Notes: generated by a model from the sequence alone, not told the origin. DNA of 7,423 nucleotides from Pseudomonadota bacterium (GCA_022709775.1 JAKLIE010000077.1:1-7423), one strand, 5' to 3'. Shown: positions 1-7,053, counted from the stretch's first letter. A program made the numbers and translations.

Positions 1-879
1 CTTGACGGTACGGGCACCCGCGGCCAGCCCGAGCAACTGGTGACCGAGGCAGATGCCGAACGTCGGGACGCCCGCTCCCACGATCTCGCGGATCGCGCCG
101 ATCGCGTAGTCGCAGGGCTCGGGGTCGCCCGGCCCGTTGGACAGGAACACGCCGTCGGGCTTCAGCGCGAGCACGTCGCGCGAGGGCGTCTGCGCCGGCA
201 CGACGTGCACGCGGCAGCCGCGCTCGACCAGCATGCGCAGGATGTTGTGCTTCACGCCGAAGTCGTACGCGACCACCGTGTGCCGCGGCGCGGGCGCGGG
301 GCGGTAGCCCTCCCCCAGCGCCCACGTCGACGCCGTCCATTCGTAGGGCGACGTCGTCGACACGACCTTCGCGAGGTCCTGGCCCGCCATCGACGGCGCC
401 TCGCGCGCCGCGGCGAGCGCCTGCTCGATCTCCATCGTGCCGATGGACGGCGCCCCGAGGATGCAGCCGTTCTGCGCGCCCTGCGCGCGCAGGATGCGCG
501 TCAGCCGGCGCGTGTCCAGGTCCGCGATGCCGACGACGTTCGCCGCCGCGAGCCACGAAGCGAGATCGCCTTCGCTCCGCCAGTTCGACGCGAGCGCGGG
601 CAGGTCGCGGATCACGAGCCCCGCGGCGTGGATGCGGCGCGATTCGGCGTCCTCGTGCGTCACGCCGACGTTGCCGATGTGCGGATTCGTGAACGTGATG
701 ATCTGGCCCGCGTACGACGGATCGGTCAGGATCTCCTGGTAGCCGGTCATCGCCGTGTTGAACACGACCTCGCCGGACGACTGCCCGGTCGCGCCGATCG
801 ATCGGCCGTGGAAGACGTTCCCGTCGGCGAGCGCGAGGATCGCCGGGGTGCGCGGAGGAAAGAGCGTGGAGTCGGTCAT
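1..879 (-). CDS. carA: Carbamoyl-phosphate synthase small (glutaminase) subunit, 3' end outside window
   Basis: This subunit hydrolyses glutamine and passes ammonia to CarB, which makes carbamoyl phosphate for pyrimidine and arginine synthesis in the cytoplasm. The 293 visible codons run in frame to the window edge. The N-terminal small-subunit domain shows [14 protein letters not shown] (about residues 16-29), [21 protein letters not shown] (about 36-56) and [12 protein letters not shown]. The class I glutamine amidotransferase domain follows, with [10 protein letters not shown] (about 205-214), SNGPGDP at 247-253 and the nucleophile elbow FGICLGHQ, whose cysteine is residue 277. Roughly 90-100 C-terminal residues, including the expected catalytic His and Glu, lie beyond the edge. 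The ATG at 877-879 gives the usual family N-terminus, though I see no clear Shine-Dalgarno sequence. It lies 130 bases downstream of dapB in the same direction, with a candidate promoter of its own in the gap. carB would be expected next, off the window. Confidence 0.97.
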   Translation of the reverse strand, partial: MTDSTLFPPRTPAILALADGNVFHGRSIGATGQSSGEVVFNTAMTGYQEILTDPSYAGQIITFTNPHIGNVGVTHEDAESRRIHAAGLVIRDLPALASNWRSEGDLASWLAAANVVGIADLDTRRLTRILRAQGAQNGCILGAPSIGTMEIEQALAAAREAPSMAGQDLAKVVSTTSPYEWTASTWALGEGYRPAPAPRHTVVAYDFGVKHNILRMLVERGCRVHVVPAQTPSRDVLALKPDGVFLSNGPGDPEPCDYAIGAIREIVGAGVPTFGICLGHQLLGLAAGARTVK

Positions 880-970
880 GGCGGCGCGGCGCCGGGGCCC
901 CGCGAAACGGACGCCGGACGTACGAAGCGGGAGCGCCCGGCCGTTCCGGCTCGCCCCCGCAAGGCCCTGA

Positions 971-1000
971 ATTCTACCGGATTTCGAGTCCGGCCGGCAA
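971..1000 (-). promoter_or_regulatory. Candidate carA promoter with a dyad in its spacer
   Basis: Read on the minus strand, TTGCCG (plus positions 995-1000) is followed after 18 bases by TAGAAT (971-976). These match sigma-70 -35 and -10 consensus at 4 of 6 and 5 of 6 bases. Transcription would start near 964, leaving a leader of about 85 bases before carA. The spacer contains CCGGA-7-TCCGG (977-993), an inverted repeat that nearly fills it. The element lies in the 130-base gap between dapB and carA and is AT-rich compared with its surroundings. This is inferred from sequence only. The dyad could be an operator or chance in GC-rich DNA. Confidence 0.5.
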
Positions 1001-1009
1001 CCGGGGCCG

Positions 1010-1831
1010 TTAGGCGAGCCCGAGCACGTCGCGCATGTCGTGGAGCCCGGCGCGGCGCTCGGCGCTCAGCATGGCGACGAACCGCGCGGCGCGCAGCGCG
1101 CCGTCGGCGAACATCTGGCGCGACGTCGCCCGGTGCGTGAGCTCGACGCGTTCGCCGGCGCCCGCGAACAGGACCGTGTGCTCGCCCACGACGTCGCCGC
1201 CGCGCAGCGTCGCGAAGCCGATCGTCCCGGCCCTGCGCTCGCCGGTCACGCCCTCGCGCGCGTAGACGCCGTGCGACGCGAGGTCGACGCCCGCGCCGGT
1301 CGCGGCCGCCTCGCCCAGCATCAGCGCGGTGCCCGACGGCGCGTCCACCTTGTGCCTGTGGTGCATTTCGACGACCTCGATGTCGTAGGCGGGGCCGAGT
1401 GCCCGTGCTGCGCGCGCGACCAGGTCCGCGAGCACGTTGACGCCGACGCTCATGTTCGGTGCGTGCACGATCGGCACGGTGCGCGCCTGCGCCGCGAGCT
1501 CCGCCTTGTGCGCCGGCGTGAGTCCCGTGGTGCCCGCGACGAGCGCGATGCCGCGCCGGGCGCATGCGGCGGCGTGTGCGACGGTCCCCTCGGGACGCGT
1601 GAAGTCGATCAGGACGTCCGATCGGGCGAGAGCGGCGTCGACGTCGGAGCCGACGACGACGCCGGTCGCCCGGCCCATCGGCGCGCCGGCATCGTGACCG
1701 CAGGAGGCCGCACCGGGCACGTCGAGCGCGGCCGCGAGCACGAGGTCCGGCGCGGCGAGCACCGAGGCGATCAGCGCCTGGCCCATGCGGCCGCCCGCGC
1801 CGGCGATCGCGATGCGTATCGGGTTCGCCAT
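1010..1831 (-). CDS. dapB: 4-hydroxy-tetrahydrodipicolinate reductase
   Basis: DapB reduces 4-hydroxy-tetrahydrodipicolinate to tetrahydrodipicolinate with NAD(P)H, a step toward meso-diaminopimelate and lysine. The 273 residues equal the length of the E. coli enzyme. The N-terminal Rossmann fold has the dinucleotide motif IAGAGGRMG (residues 9-17). VAGTTG (98-103) and APNMSVGVN (124-132) line the cofactor and substrate side. The family signature [16 protein letters not shown] spans 155-170, with His157 and Lys161 at the positions of catalytic His159 and Lys163 of E. coli. [16 protein letters not shown] follows in the substrate-binding/tetramerisation domain. The ATG at 1829-1831 gives the standard start; only a weak GGGGCG precedes it. 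bamE ends 18 bases upstream in the same direction, so the two are probably cotranscribed. No residue looks damaged. Confidence 0.98.
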   Translation of the reverse strand: MANPIRIAIAGAGGRMGQALIASVLAAPDLVLAAALDVPGAASCGHDAGAPMGRATGVVVGSDVDAALARSDVLIDFTRPEGTVAHAAACARRGIALVAGTTGLTPAHKAELAAQARTVPIVHAPNMSVGVNVLADLVARAARALGPAYDIEVVEMHHRHKVDAPSGTALMLGEAAATGAGVDLASHGVYAREGVTGERRAGTIGFATLRGGDVVGEHTVLFAGAGERVELTHRATSRQMFADGALRAARFVAMLSAERRAGLHDMRDVLGLA

Positions 1832-1849
1832 CGAGCGCCCCGGCCCGCG

Positions 1850-2320
1850 CTACGGCTTCTTGAAGAGGTCGACGAACCAGCCCAGCACGCCGGGATCGTC
1901 CGCCTCGGGCATCTTGCCCAGCGTGCGTTCGGCGGCCGCGCGATTCAGGTCGGCGACCGACTTCGGCATCTCGTCGCCTTCCCAGCGCGCGAGCTTGTCG
2001 TCGAGGAAGAACACGGCGAACTGGCGGCTCTCGACGATGCGGCCGCGCTGGCGGAACTGGTAGACGTAGTCCCAGCGGTTCTCGTGGAACGAGCTCTGGA
2101 CGAGCGGCGTGCCCAGCACGAGCCGCACCTGCTGGCGCGTCTGGCCGACCTTCAGGCGATCGACCATGTCCTGCGTGATGTAGTTGCCCTGGTTGATGTC
2201 CATCCGGTACACGCCGAACGTGCCCCAGGCCGGCATGTACGTCTCCATCGTCTGGCATCCGGCGAGCGCGAGACCGGCGGCGGCAGCGACGGCGGCGAGG
2301 ATTCGACGGCCGGGAATCAC
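1850..2320 (-). CDS. bamE: Outer membrane assembly lipoprotein BamE (SmpA/OmlA family)
   Basis: BamE is a small periplasm-facing lipoprotein of the BAM complex, which inserts beta-barrel proteins into the outer membrane. I chose the GTG at 2318-2320: it gives a 156-residue protein with Arg-Arg at 5-6, a short hydrophobic stretch and the lipobox LAGC, with the lipidated cysteine at residue 22. An upstream in-frame extension exists but would put a long Arg-rich tail before the signal peptide and read through the bamE/fur promoter. The mature part carries the family hallmark DINQGNY (41-47), then VGQTRQQVRLVLGTPL (58-73) and a WDYVYQF strand. E. coli BamE is 113 residues; the excess here is mainly a C-terminal tail after the core, ending FVDLFKKP. 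No Shine-Dalgarno is evident, but a TATAAT lies 34 bases upstream. dapB follows 18 bases after the stop. Confidence 0.94.
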   Translation of the reverse strand: MIPGRRILAAVAAAAGLALAGCQTMETYMPAWGTFGVYRMDINQGNYITQDMVDRLKVGQTRQQVRLVLGTPLVQSSFHENRWDYVYQFRQRGRIVESRQFAVFFLDDKLARWEGDEMPKSVADLNRAAAERTLGKMPEADDPGVLGWFVDLFKKP

Positions 2321-2352
2321 GGGCGGGCGTGGGCGCAGGACATGGGAATCGT

Positions 2353-2358
2353 TATTAT
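2353..2358 (+). promoter_or_regulatory. Possible fur -10 element overlapping the bamE -10
   Basis: On the plus strand TATTAT (5 of 6 matches to TATAAT) covers almost the same bases as the bamE -10. A start near 2365 would give fur a leader of about 50 bases. The -35 region (TGGGCG at 17 bases) is poor. If both are used, polymerase could not occupy the two promoters at once, coupling fur and bamE expression. This is an inference from position and composition. Confidence 0.35.
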
Positions 2359-2359
2359 A
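2354..2359 (-). promoter_or_regulatory. Perfect TATAAT -10 element for bamE(-dapB)
   Basis: The minus strand reads TATAAT exactly at 2354-2359, inside the only AT-rich patch of the fur/bamE gap. Transcription would begin near 2347, giving a leader of about 27 bases before the bamE GTG. No good -35 box stands at the usual spacing (CCGGGG at 17 bases), so an activator or non-standard -35 contact may be used. The flanking 19 bases (2341-2359) match the classical Fur-box consensus at about 10 of 19 positions, which is too weak to call a Fur site. Confidence 0.55.
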
Positions 2360-2414
2360 GCCACCTCGCGCGATCGCCCCGGCGACGGTGCGCCGACCGG
2401 ATCCGGACCGCCTC

Positions 2415-2852
2415 ATGAGCCAACCCCACGACCTCCGCAACGCCGGGCTCAAGGCGACGCTGCCCCGGCTCAAGATCATCAACGTCTTCGAGCAGTCGCA
2501 GCAGCGCCACCTGACCGCGGAGGACGTCTACAGGCAGCTCCTCGCGGACGGGCTCGACGTCGGGCTCGCGACCGTCTATCGCGTGCTGACGCAGTTCGAG
2601 CAGGCGGGACTGCTCGTGCGCCACCACTTCGAGACCGGCAAGGCGGTGTTCGAGCTGAACGAGGGGAAGCACCACGACCACCTCGTGTGCCTGCAGTGCG
2701 GCCGCGTCGAGGAGTTCTACGACGCCGAGATCGAGAAGCGCCAGTCGAAGATCGCGCGCGAGCGCGGCTTCGAGATCAGCGAGCACGCCCTCTACCTGTA
2801 CGCCGACTGCACCAAGCCGCGCTGCCCGCACAAGAAGTCCGGCGGGCAGTGA
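2415..2852 (+). CDS. fur: Ferric uptake regulator Fur
   Basis: Fur is an iron-responsive dimeric DNA-binding repressor of iron acquisition genes. The 145-residue protein (E. coli 148) starts with [19 protein letters not shown], and the winged-helix recognition segment [18 protein letters not shown] lies at about 50-67. The metal-binding core HHDH is at 86-89. The cysteine pairs are Cys92/Cys95 (CLQC) and Cys132/Cys137, each one position before its E. coli counterpart, so the structural zinc site is complete. The C-terminal dimerisation domain ends in a short basic HKKSGGQ tail. I chose the ATG at 2415 because it yields the standard N-terminus; GTG at 2388 would add nine unrelated residues. 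A weak GGA precedes it by about eight bases. The gene diverges from bamE, a common proteobacterial arrangement, and converges on murJ. The complete metal sites argue for Fur itself; Zur is less likely. Confidence 0.96.
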   Translation: MSQPHDLRNAGLKATLPRLKIINVFEQSQQRHLTAEDVYRQLLADGLDVGLATVYRVLTQFEQAGLLVRHHFETGKAVFELNEGKHHDHLVCLQCGRVEEFYDAEIEKRQSKIARERGFEISEHALYLYADCTKPRCPHKKSGGQ

Positions 2853-2862
2853 CCCCGGTCAC
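2849..2862. repeat. Palindrome spanning both convergent stop codons
   Basis: GTGACC-CC-GGTCAC is a perfect 6-bp inverted repeat. Its left arm contains the TGA stop of fur and its right arm contains the TGA of murJ read on the other strand. Only six bases separate the two stop codons. With a two-base centre and no T-tract it is not a convincing intrinsic terminator, so transcripts of the two genes probably overlap. Confidence 0.6.
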
Positions 2863-4436
2863 GGCTCCGCCGCGACGTCGGGGGGCGGCGCTGGCGGCGG
2901 CACGCTGTCGCGGCGGTCGAAGTCGCGGAGGCGGAAGCCCAGCAGCCACAGCGCCCCGAAGTACGCGGCCGCGCCCGCCGCGACGATGAGCGCGAGCCGC
3001 GCGACGCGCTCGACGAGCCCCGCGTGCAGCCAGACCGCCGCCGGACCGGCGAGCGCGACGATCACGCCGGCCAGCACGCCGGTCGCGACGGCGACCTTCG
3101 CGGCGAAGGCGATCCAGCCGCGGGCCGGCACGTAGATGCCCCGGCGCTTCAGCAGGACGAAGAGCGTCGTCGCGTTGAACAACGCGGCGAGGCTGGTCGC
3201 GAGAGTGAGCCCCGCATGACCCAGCACCTGCATCAGCAGGAACCCTAGCGTCGTGCTCACCCCGACGGCGACGATCGCGATGCGGACCGGCGTCCTCAGG
3301 TCCTGCCTCGCGTAGAACCCGGGCGCGAGGATCTTGACCGCGACGATGCCGAGGAGACCGACGCTGTAGCCGACGACCGCCGCGCGCGTCGCGAGCGCGT
3401 CGGCCGCGCCGAAGCGGCCGTACTGGTAGAGCGTCGACACGAGCGGCAGCGCGAGCAGCCACAGGGCGACCGCCGCGGGAACCGCGAGCAGGACCACGAG
3501 CCTCAGGCCCCAGTCGAGTAGCGCCGAGTACTGCGCACGGTCGCCCTCGCCTCCGTGGCGCGCGAGGGTCGGCAGCAGCACGGTGCCGACGGCCACGCCG
3601 AGCAGCGCCGTCGGAAACTCCATCAGCCGGTCGGCATAGCTGATCCACGAGATTCGACCGTCGCCCAGCAGCGCGGCGAGCTGCGTGTTGATCAGGACCG
3701 ACACCTGCGCGGCCGAGACGCCGAGGATCGCGGGCGCCATCGCGGCGAGCACGCGTCGAACGCCCGCATCGCGCCAGTCGAAGCGCGGACGGGGAAGCAT
3801 GCGGAGCTTCGCGAGCGGCACGATCTGCAGCGCGAGCTGCGCGATGCCGCCGCCGAACACGCCCCAGGCGAGCGCCATGATCGGCGGGTCGACGTGCGGC
3901 GCGAGGAACAGCGCGGCCGCGACGATCGCGAGGTTGAGCAGCACCGGCGTGAACGCGGGAATCGCGAAACGCCGGTGCACGTTCAGCACGCCGCCCGCGA
4001 GCGACGTGAGCGAGATGAACAGGATGTAGGGGAAGACGACGCGGATGAGGTCGGTCGTCAGCGCGGCCTTGCCCGGCTCCTGCGCGAACGCGCCGGCGAG
4101 CAGGTAGACGAGCCAGGGGGCCGCGAGGATCCCGAGCGCGGTCACGACGAGCAGCGCGACGGCCATCAGCGTCGCGACCCGGGAAACGAGGTCGCGGGTC
4201 TCGTCGTGACCGCGCGTTCGGCGGTATTCGGCCAGGATAGGAACGAACGCCTGCGAGAATGCCCCCTCGGCGAACATTCGCCGCAGCAGGTTCGGGAGCC
4301 TGAACGCCGCCTCGAACGCGTCCATCGACGCGCCGGCGCCGAACACGGCCGCCTTCAGGCTCTCGCGCACGAGCCCGGTGACGCGGGACGCCAGCGTCAT
4401 GCCGCTGACGGTGAAGACGGCCTTGAGGAGGTTCAC
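2859..4436 (-). CDS. murJ: Lipid II flippase MurJ (MviN)
   Basis: MurJ moves lipid II across the inner membrane for peptidoglycan synthesis and belongs to the MOP exporter superfamily. The 525-residue protein (E. coli 511) is a chain of hydrophobic helices, consistent with 14 transmembrane segments. Residues essential in E. coli fall at identical numbers here: Arg18 and Arg24 in SRVTGLVRE, Asp39 in [17 protein letters not shown], Arg52, and Arg270 in [10 protein letters not shown]. This alignment supports the GTG start at 4434-4436 over a longer reading that would add about 125 residues from antisense of rpsT and its leader. No Shine-Dalgarno is visible in front of the GTG. The C-terminus ends in a Pro-rich tail (PPPAPPPD) that I take as non-essential. 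It diverges from rpsT and converges on fur. A strong hairpin lies 31-50 bases upstream of the start codon. No frameshift or missing key residue was seen. Confidence 0.98.
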   Translation of the reverse strand: MNLLKAVFTVSGMTLASRVTGLVRESLKAAVFGAGASMDAFEAAFRLPNLLRRMFAEGAFSQAFVPILAEYRRTRGHDETRDLVSRVATLMAVALLVVTALGILAAPWLVYLLAGAFAQEPGKAALTTDLIRVVFPYILFISLTSLAGGVLNVHRRFAIPAFTPVLLNLAIVAAALFLAPHVDPPIMALAWGVFGGGIAQLALQIVPLAKLRMLPRPRFDWRDAGVRRVLAAMAPAILGVSAAQVSVLINTQLAALLGDGRISWISYADRLMEFPTALLGVAVGTVLLPTLARHGGEGDRAQYSALLDWGLRLVVLLAVPAAVALWLLALPLVSTLYQYGRFGAADALATRAAVVGYSVGLLGIVAVKILAPGFYARQDLRTPVRIAIVAVGVSTTLGFLLMQVLGHAGLTLATSLAALFNATTLFVLLKRRGIYVPARGWIAFAAKVAVATGVLAGVIVALAGPAAVWLHAGLVERVARLALIVAAGAAAYFGALWLLGFRLRDFDRRDSVPPPAPPPDVAAEP

Positions 4437-4466
4437 GGTCGGGGGGCGTTCGCCGGGCGGCCGGGC

Positions 4467-4486
4467 CCGCGGGAGGAGTCCCGCGG
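4467..4486. repeat. 8-bp perfect inverted repeat in the murJ leader, upstream of the rpsT promoter
   Basis: CCGCGGGA-GGAG-TCCCGCGG is a perfect 8-bp stem with a 4-base loop. It lies 30 bases upstream of the murJ GTG on one side and 7 bases before the rpsT -35 on the other. As RNA from the minus strand it would be a very stable hairpin with loop CUCC. As DNA it could be a dyad operator. No T-tract follows on either strand, so it is not a standard terminator. Function unknown. Confidence 0.55.
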
Positions 4487-4493
4487 TAACGCC

Positions 4494-4522
4494 TTGCCCG
4501 GACAGCGAAAAAGCGATATTAT
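4494..4522 (+). promoter_or_regulatory. rpsT promoter (sigma-70 type)
   Basis: TTGCCC (4494-4499) and TATTAT (4517-4522) are separated by exactly 17 bases, matching the -35 and -10 consensus at 4 of 6 and 5 of 6. The region is locally AT-rich in GC-rich surroundings. A start near 4529 would leave a leader of about 79 bases before rpsT. It is the best full promoter in the window. Confidence 0.7.
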
Positions 4523-4607
4523 TCCAAGTCTTTGTGCGCCGCCGCCCATGGCCCCGGAGTTTCCCCGGGAGCCGCGCAGGCGCCAACCCAACGAGGAAGA
4601 TCGATCC

Positions 4608-4871
4608 ATGGCGAATTCGGCGCAAGCCCGCAAGCGCGCCCGGCAGGCGGAAGCGACGCGCAAGCGCAACGCGAGCCTCAAGTCGGAGCTCCGCAGCGCG
4701 GTCAAGAAGGTGAAGAAGGCGATCGAGGCGGGCGACAAGGCCGCCGCGACGAAGACGATGCAGGCATCGCAGTCGGCGATCGACCGGATCTCCGAGAAGA
4801 AGATCGTGCACAAGAATGCCGCGTCGCGGACGAAGTCGCGACTCGCGCAGGCGATCAAGGCGATGCCCTGA
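4608..4871 (+). CDS. rpsT: 30S ribosomal protein S20
   Basis: S20 is a primary 16S rRNA-binding protein of the small subunit. The 87-residue sequence has the same length as E. coli S20 and the typical family pattern: [20 protein letters not shown] at the N-terminus, [10 protein letters not shown] in the middle, and the C-terminal [23 protein letters not shown] segment (about 64-82) that forms the third helix. Most residues are Lys, Arg or Ala, as expected of this three-helix bundle. The start is firm: GAGGAAG (4593-4599) is a good Shine-Dalgarno eight bases before the ATG, the clearest in the window. The gene has its own promoter, is divergent from murJ, and is closed by a strong hairpin, so it is probably monocistronic. 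In E. coli S20 represses its own translation; the leader here would need checking for that. Confidence 0.99.
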   Translation: MANSAQARKRARQAEATRKRNASLKSELRSAVKKVKKAIEAGDKAAATKTMQASQSAIDRISEKKIVHKNAASRTKSRLAQAIKAMP

Positions 4872-4898
4872 CGGCTGCGATGCCTTGTCGCACGTCCC

Positions 4899-4930
4899 GA
4901 CGAGAGCGCCCGTGCGGCGCTCTCGTCGTT
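4899..4930 (+). terminator. Intrinsic terminator of rpsT
   Basis: GACGAGAGCGCC (4899-4910) and GGCGCTCTCGTC (4916-4927) form a perfect 12-bp stem with the 5-base loop CGTGC, followed by GTTT. It starts 28 bases after the rpsT stop codon. The U-tract is short, as is common in GC-rich genomes, but stem length and position make a terminator the natural reading. Confidence 0.8.
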
Positions 4931-4931
4931 T

Positions 4932-5214
4932 CCGGGGCAGCGCCGGCGGCTGCCCGCCACACCGGCTCGCGCGGCCCGGTCGACGCCGGACGCACCGGAA
5001 GCGCCGGCGACTGCGGGTGGCTGAGCGCCCCGGGGGCGGGGTGTCCCCGGATCACGGCGTCGGGCCCAAACGGGGTCATGAAGAACGCGAGACCTCGGCG
5101 CAGCGGACCCGTCGCGGTTCCCCGGCAGGACGCCGTGGACCGCCTGGCTTCCGGCAGCGCGGGCAAACTCGCCCGCGGCACGCCGCTTGCTCAGGAACCA
5201 CCGCCCCTCTCGAG
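4932..5214. other. Non-coding stretch between rpsT terminator and the TPR-cyclase gene
   Basis: I see no credible gene here. The open frames that cross it are low-complexity Arg/Pro/Gly-rich readings typical of GC-rich DNA. It holds two small dyads: CCGGGG-9-CCCCGG (5030-5050), and CGCGGGC-6-GCCCGCG (5158-5177), which lies 37 bases before the cyclase ATG and would fold in its leader. I looked for c-di-GMP riboswitch (GEMM) sequence hallmarks and found none. No convincing sigma-70 promoter pair was found, although the cyclase gene must be transcribed from within this stretch if the rpsT terminator is efficient. Confidence 0.5.
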
Positions 5215-7053
5215 ATGAGCAACCTGCCTCCCCAACTCCCCGGCCGCGCCGGCCCCGAAGGCCCGGCCCAGGCAGCCGACGATCCGATCGTCGCGCTGTG
5301 GGACGCGCATTTCCACGAGCCGGTCGCGGCGGTCGCCCGCGCCCGCGCCGCGATCGACGCCCCCGGCTCCGACGAGCGCACGCGCGCATGGGCCGAGCTC
5401 ACCGTCGGCTGGCACCAGCTCTACTTCACCAGCGACCCGGCGGCCGCCGCCCCGATCCTGCCGGCCGCGCAGCGGCGCTTCGAGCGCCTGGGCGAGCGCC
5501 GCGGCGAGCTGCTCGCGCGCATCGGCGCCGCACGCGTGCTCCTCGTGACGCAGCGACCGCTCGAGGCGCGCTCGCTGCTGCTCGAGTTCTACGACGAGGC
5601 GATCGCGGTGCTGCCGCCCCAGGACCGCTTCTGGGCGATCAACGCGCTGGGCGCGACCTACTACTACGAGGACCGGATCGACGAGACGATCCGGTACATG
5701 CACCTCGCGCTCGAGACGCTGCGGACGATCGACGTCTCGCCGCACCTCGCCACCGCGATGTCGAACCTGGCGGCGTCGCTCGTGACGGTAGGCGACTACG
5801 CGCCGGCGCGCGAGCTCGCGCAGGACGCGCTCGCCATGCTGCCCCGCTACGACAACGCGCAGCTGTGGCTGTTCGTGCGCTCGAACCTCGCGGAGGCGCA
5901 GCTCGGCACCGGCGACGCCGCGGGCGCGCTGGAGACGGTCGACGCGATGATGGGCGACACGTCCAATCCGCCGCGCAGCGCCGCGCAGGGCCATTACCTC
6001 GCGGTCGCGACCGAGGTGTACGCGATGCACGGCCGCCTCGCCGACGCCGAGCGGTGCATGCGCGAGGCCGAGACGATCCGCTCGGCGTATCCGGGCGGCT
6101 ACAACGCGGTCTACGCGACCTGGGCGTCGGCCGCGCTGGCCGACGCGCGCGACGACGACGAAGCCGCGCTCGCCGCGCTCGACCTCGCGATCGAGACCGC
6201 CGAGCGCATGCGGCACGTGCCTACGCTGTGCAAGGCGTACGCCGCGGCCGCGAAGCGCCTGGCCGCGCTGGGACGGTGGGAGGACGCCTACCGGCGGCAG
6301 GTCCGCCTGACCGAGGTGAGCCAGGAGCGGCTGTCGCAGCGGGCCGGCGCCAAGCACTACCTGCTCAAGGTCGAGCACGAGCTCAAGCACGCGCGCGAGG
6401 CGCGCGACCGCGCCGAGCGCGAGCGCCAGGAAAGCCTGGCCCTCAACCGCCAGCTCGAGCGTCTCAATCGCGAGCTCGAGCGCAAGGTGCGCGAGGTCGA
6501 GGAGCTTCAGGCCCGCCTCGCCGCCGAGGCCGTGCACGATCCGCTCACGCAACTCTTCAACCGCCGTTACCTCGACTCGGTCCTGCCCGCGCTGGTCGCG
6601 GGGGCGAACCGGCGCTCGGCCCCGCTCGCCCTCGCGCTCGTCGACCTCGATCACTTCAAGGGCGTCAACGACCGCCACGGCCACCTCGCGGGCGATCGCG
6701 TGCTGATGCAGATCGGGCGCGTCCTCGCGACGTCGCTGCGGCCCGCGGACGTCCTGTGCCGCTACGGCGGCGAGGAGTTCTGCGTCGTGCTGCCCGACAC
6801 CGACGGCGGCGGCGCCCGCACCGCGCTCGCGACGCTCGCCGCGCGGCTCAGGGAGCTCGTCGTGCCCTGGGGCGGCCAGACGCTGTCGGGATTCACGTTC
6901 TCGGCCGGCGTCGCGGTCGCGCCGGGCGACGGCGCGACGCAGGCCGAGCTCGTGTCCGCGGCGGACCGCGCGCTCTACCACGCGAAGGCGCAGGGTCGCG
7001 AACGCGTCGTGCTGGCGGGCAGCGACGACGACCGACCGGCGCGTACGGCCTGA
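5215..7053 (+). CDS. TPR-coiled-coil-GGDEF diguanylate cyclase, soluble
   Basis: The likely reaction is condensation of two GTP to cyclic di-GMP. The 612-residue protein has three parts. Residues about 25-375 are repeated Ala/Leu-rich helix pairs of TPR type (for example LGATYYYEDRIDETIRYMHLALE near 145-167 and TVGDYAPARELAQDAL near 191-206). Residues about 383-438 are a charged coiled coil (EHELKHAREARDRAERERQE onward). The GGDEF domain starts at HDPLTQLFNRRYL (441-453), has DLDHFK at 477-482 and GGEEF at 518-522, and ends with ADRALYHAKAQGRERV. By alignment to PleD, Asp477 and Glu520 bind metal and Asn485 and Asp494 contact guanine; all are present. RPAD (509-512) stands five residues before GGEEF, the canonical inhibitory site. 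No signal peptide or membrane segment is seen, so it is probably cytoplasmic, with the TPR array as sensor or partner-binding module. ATG 5215 is the first sensible start, with no good Shine-Dalgarno. The cognate signal is unknown. Confidence 0.95.
   Translation: MSNLPPQLPGRAGPEGPAQAADDPIVALWDAHFHEPVAAVARARAAIDAPGSDERTRAWAELTVGWHQLYFTSDPAAAAPILPAAQRRFERLGERRGELLARIGAARVLLVTQRPLEARSLLLEFYDEAIAVLPPQDRFWAINALGATYYYEDRIDETIRYMHLALETLRTIDVSPHLATAMSNLAASLVTVGDYAPARELAQDALAMLPRYDNAQLWLFVRSNLAEAQLGTGDAAGALETVDAMMGDTSNPPRSAAQGHYLAVATEVYAMHGRLADAERCMREAETIRSAYPGGYNAVYATWASAALADARDDDEAALAALDLAIETAERMRHVPTLCKAYAAAAKRLAALGRWEDAYRRQVRLTEVSQERLSQRAGAKHYLLKVEHELKHAREARDRAERERQESLALNRQLERLNRELERKVREVEELQARLAAEAVHDPLTQLFNRRYLDSVLPALVAGANRRSAPLALALVDLDHFKGVNDRHGHLAGDRVLMQIGRVLATSLRPADVLCRYGGEEFCVVLPDTDGGGARTALATLAARLRELVVPWGGQTLSGFTFSAGVAVAPGDGATQAELVSAADRALYHAKAQGRERVVLAGSDDDRPARTA

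Noticed and set aside
930..1000. tRNA-like sequence in the dapB-carA gap (TTCGAGTCC flanked by CCGG, ends CCGGCCG/CGGCCGG)
   Set aside because: No D-arm or anticodon arm can be drawn, and the T-arm stem is out of register with a TTCRANY loop. The end pairing comes from a self-complementary CCGGCCGG.
2341..2359. Fur box between bamE and fur
   Set aside because: Only about 10 of 19 positions match the classical consensus, most of them in the TATAAT itself.
2321..2482. N-terminal extension of bamE to 2482
   Set aside because: It would overlap the start of fur and the promoter gap and bury the signal peptide behind about 54 residues. The lipoprotein needs the start near the hydrophobic segment.
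40..2989. Long plus-strand open frames opposite carA, dapB and bamE
   Set aside because: Their products are Arg/Ala/Gly/His-rich and low in complexity, with no domain I recognise. They are what GC-rich DNA gives opposite real genes on the other strand.
4437..4811. N-terminal extension of murJ upstream of the GTG at 4436
   Set aside because: It would be antisense to rpsT and its promoter, and starting at 4436 puts Arg18, Arg24, Asp39, Arg52 and Arg270 at the exact E. coli positions.
4932..5214. Cyclic di-GMP (GEMM) riboswitch ahead of the cyclase
   Set aside because: The conserved sequence blocks of GEMM RNAs are not visible here by eye; a covariance search would settle it.
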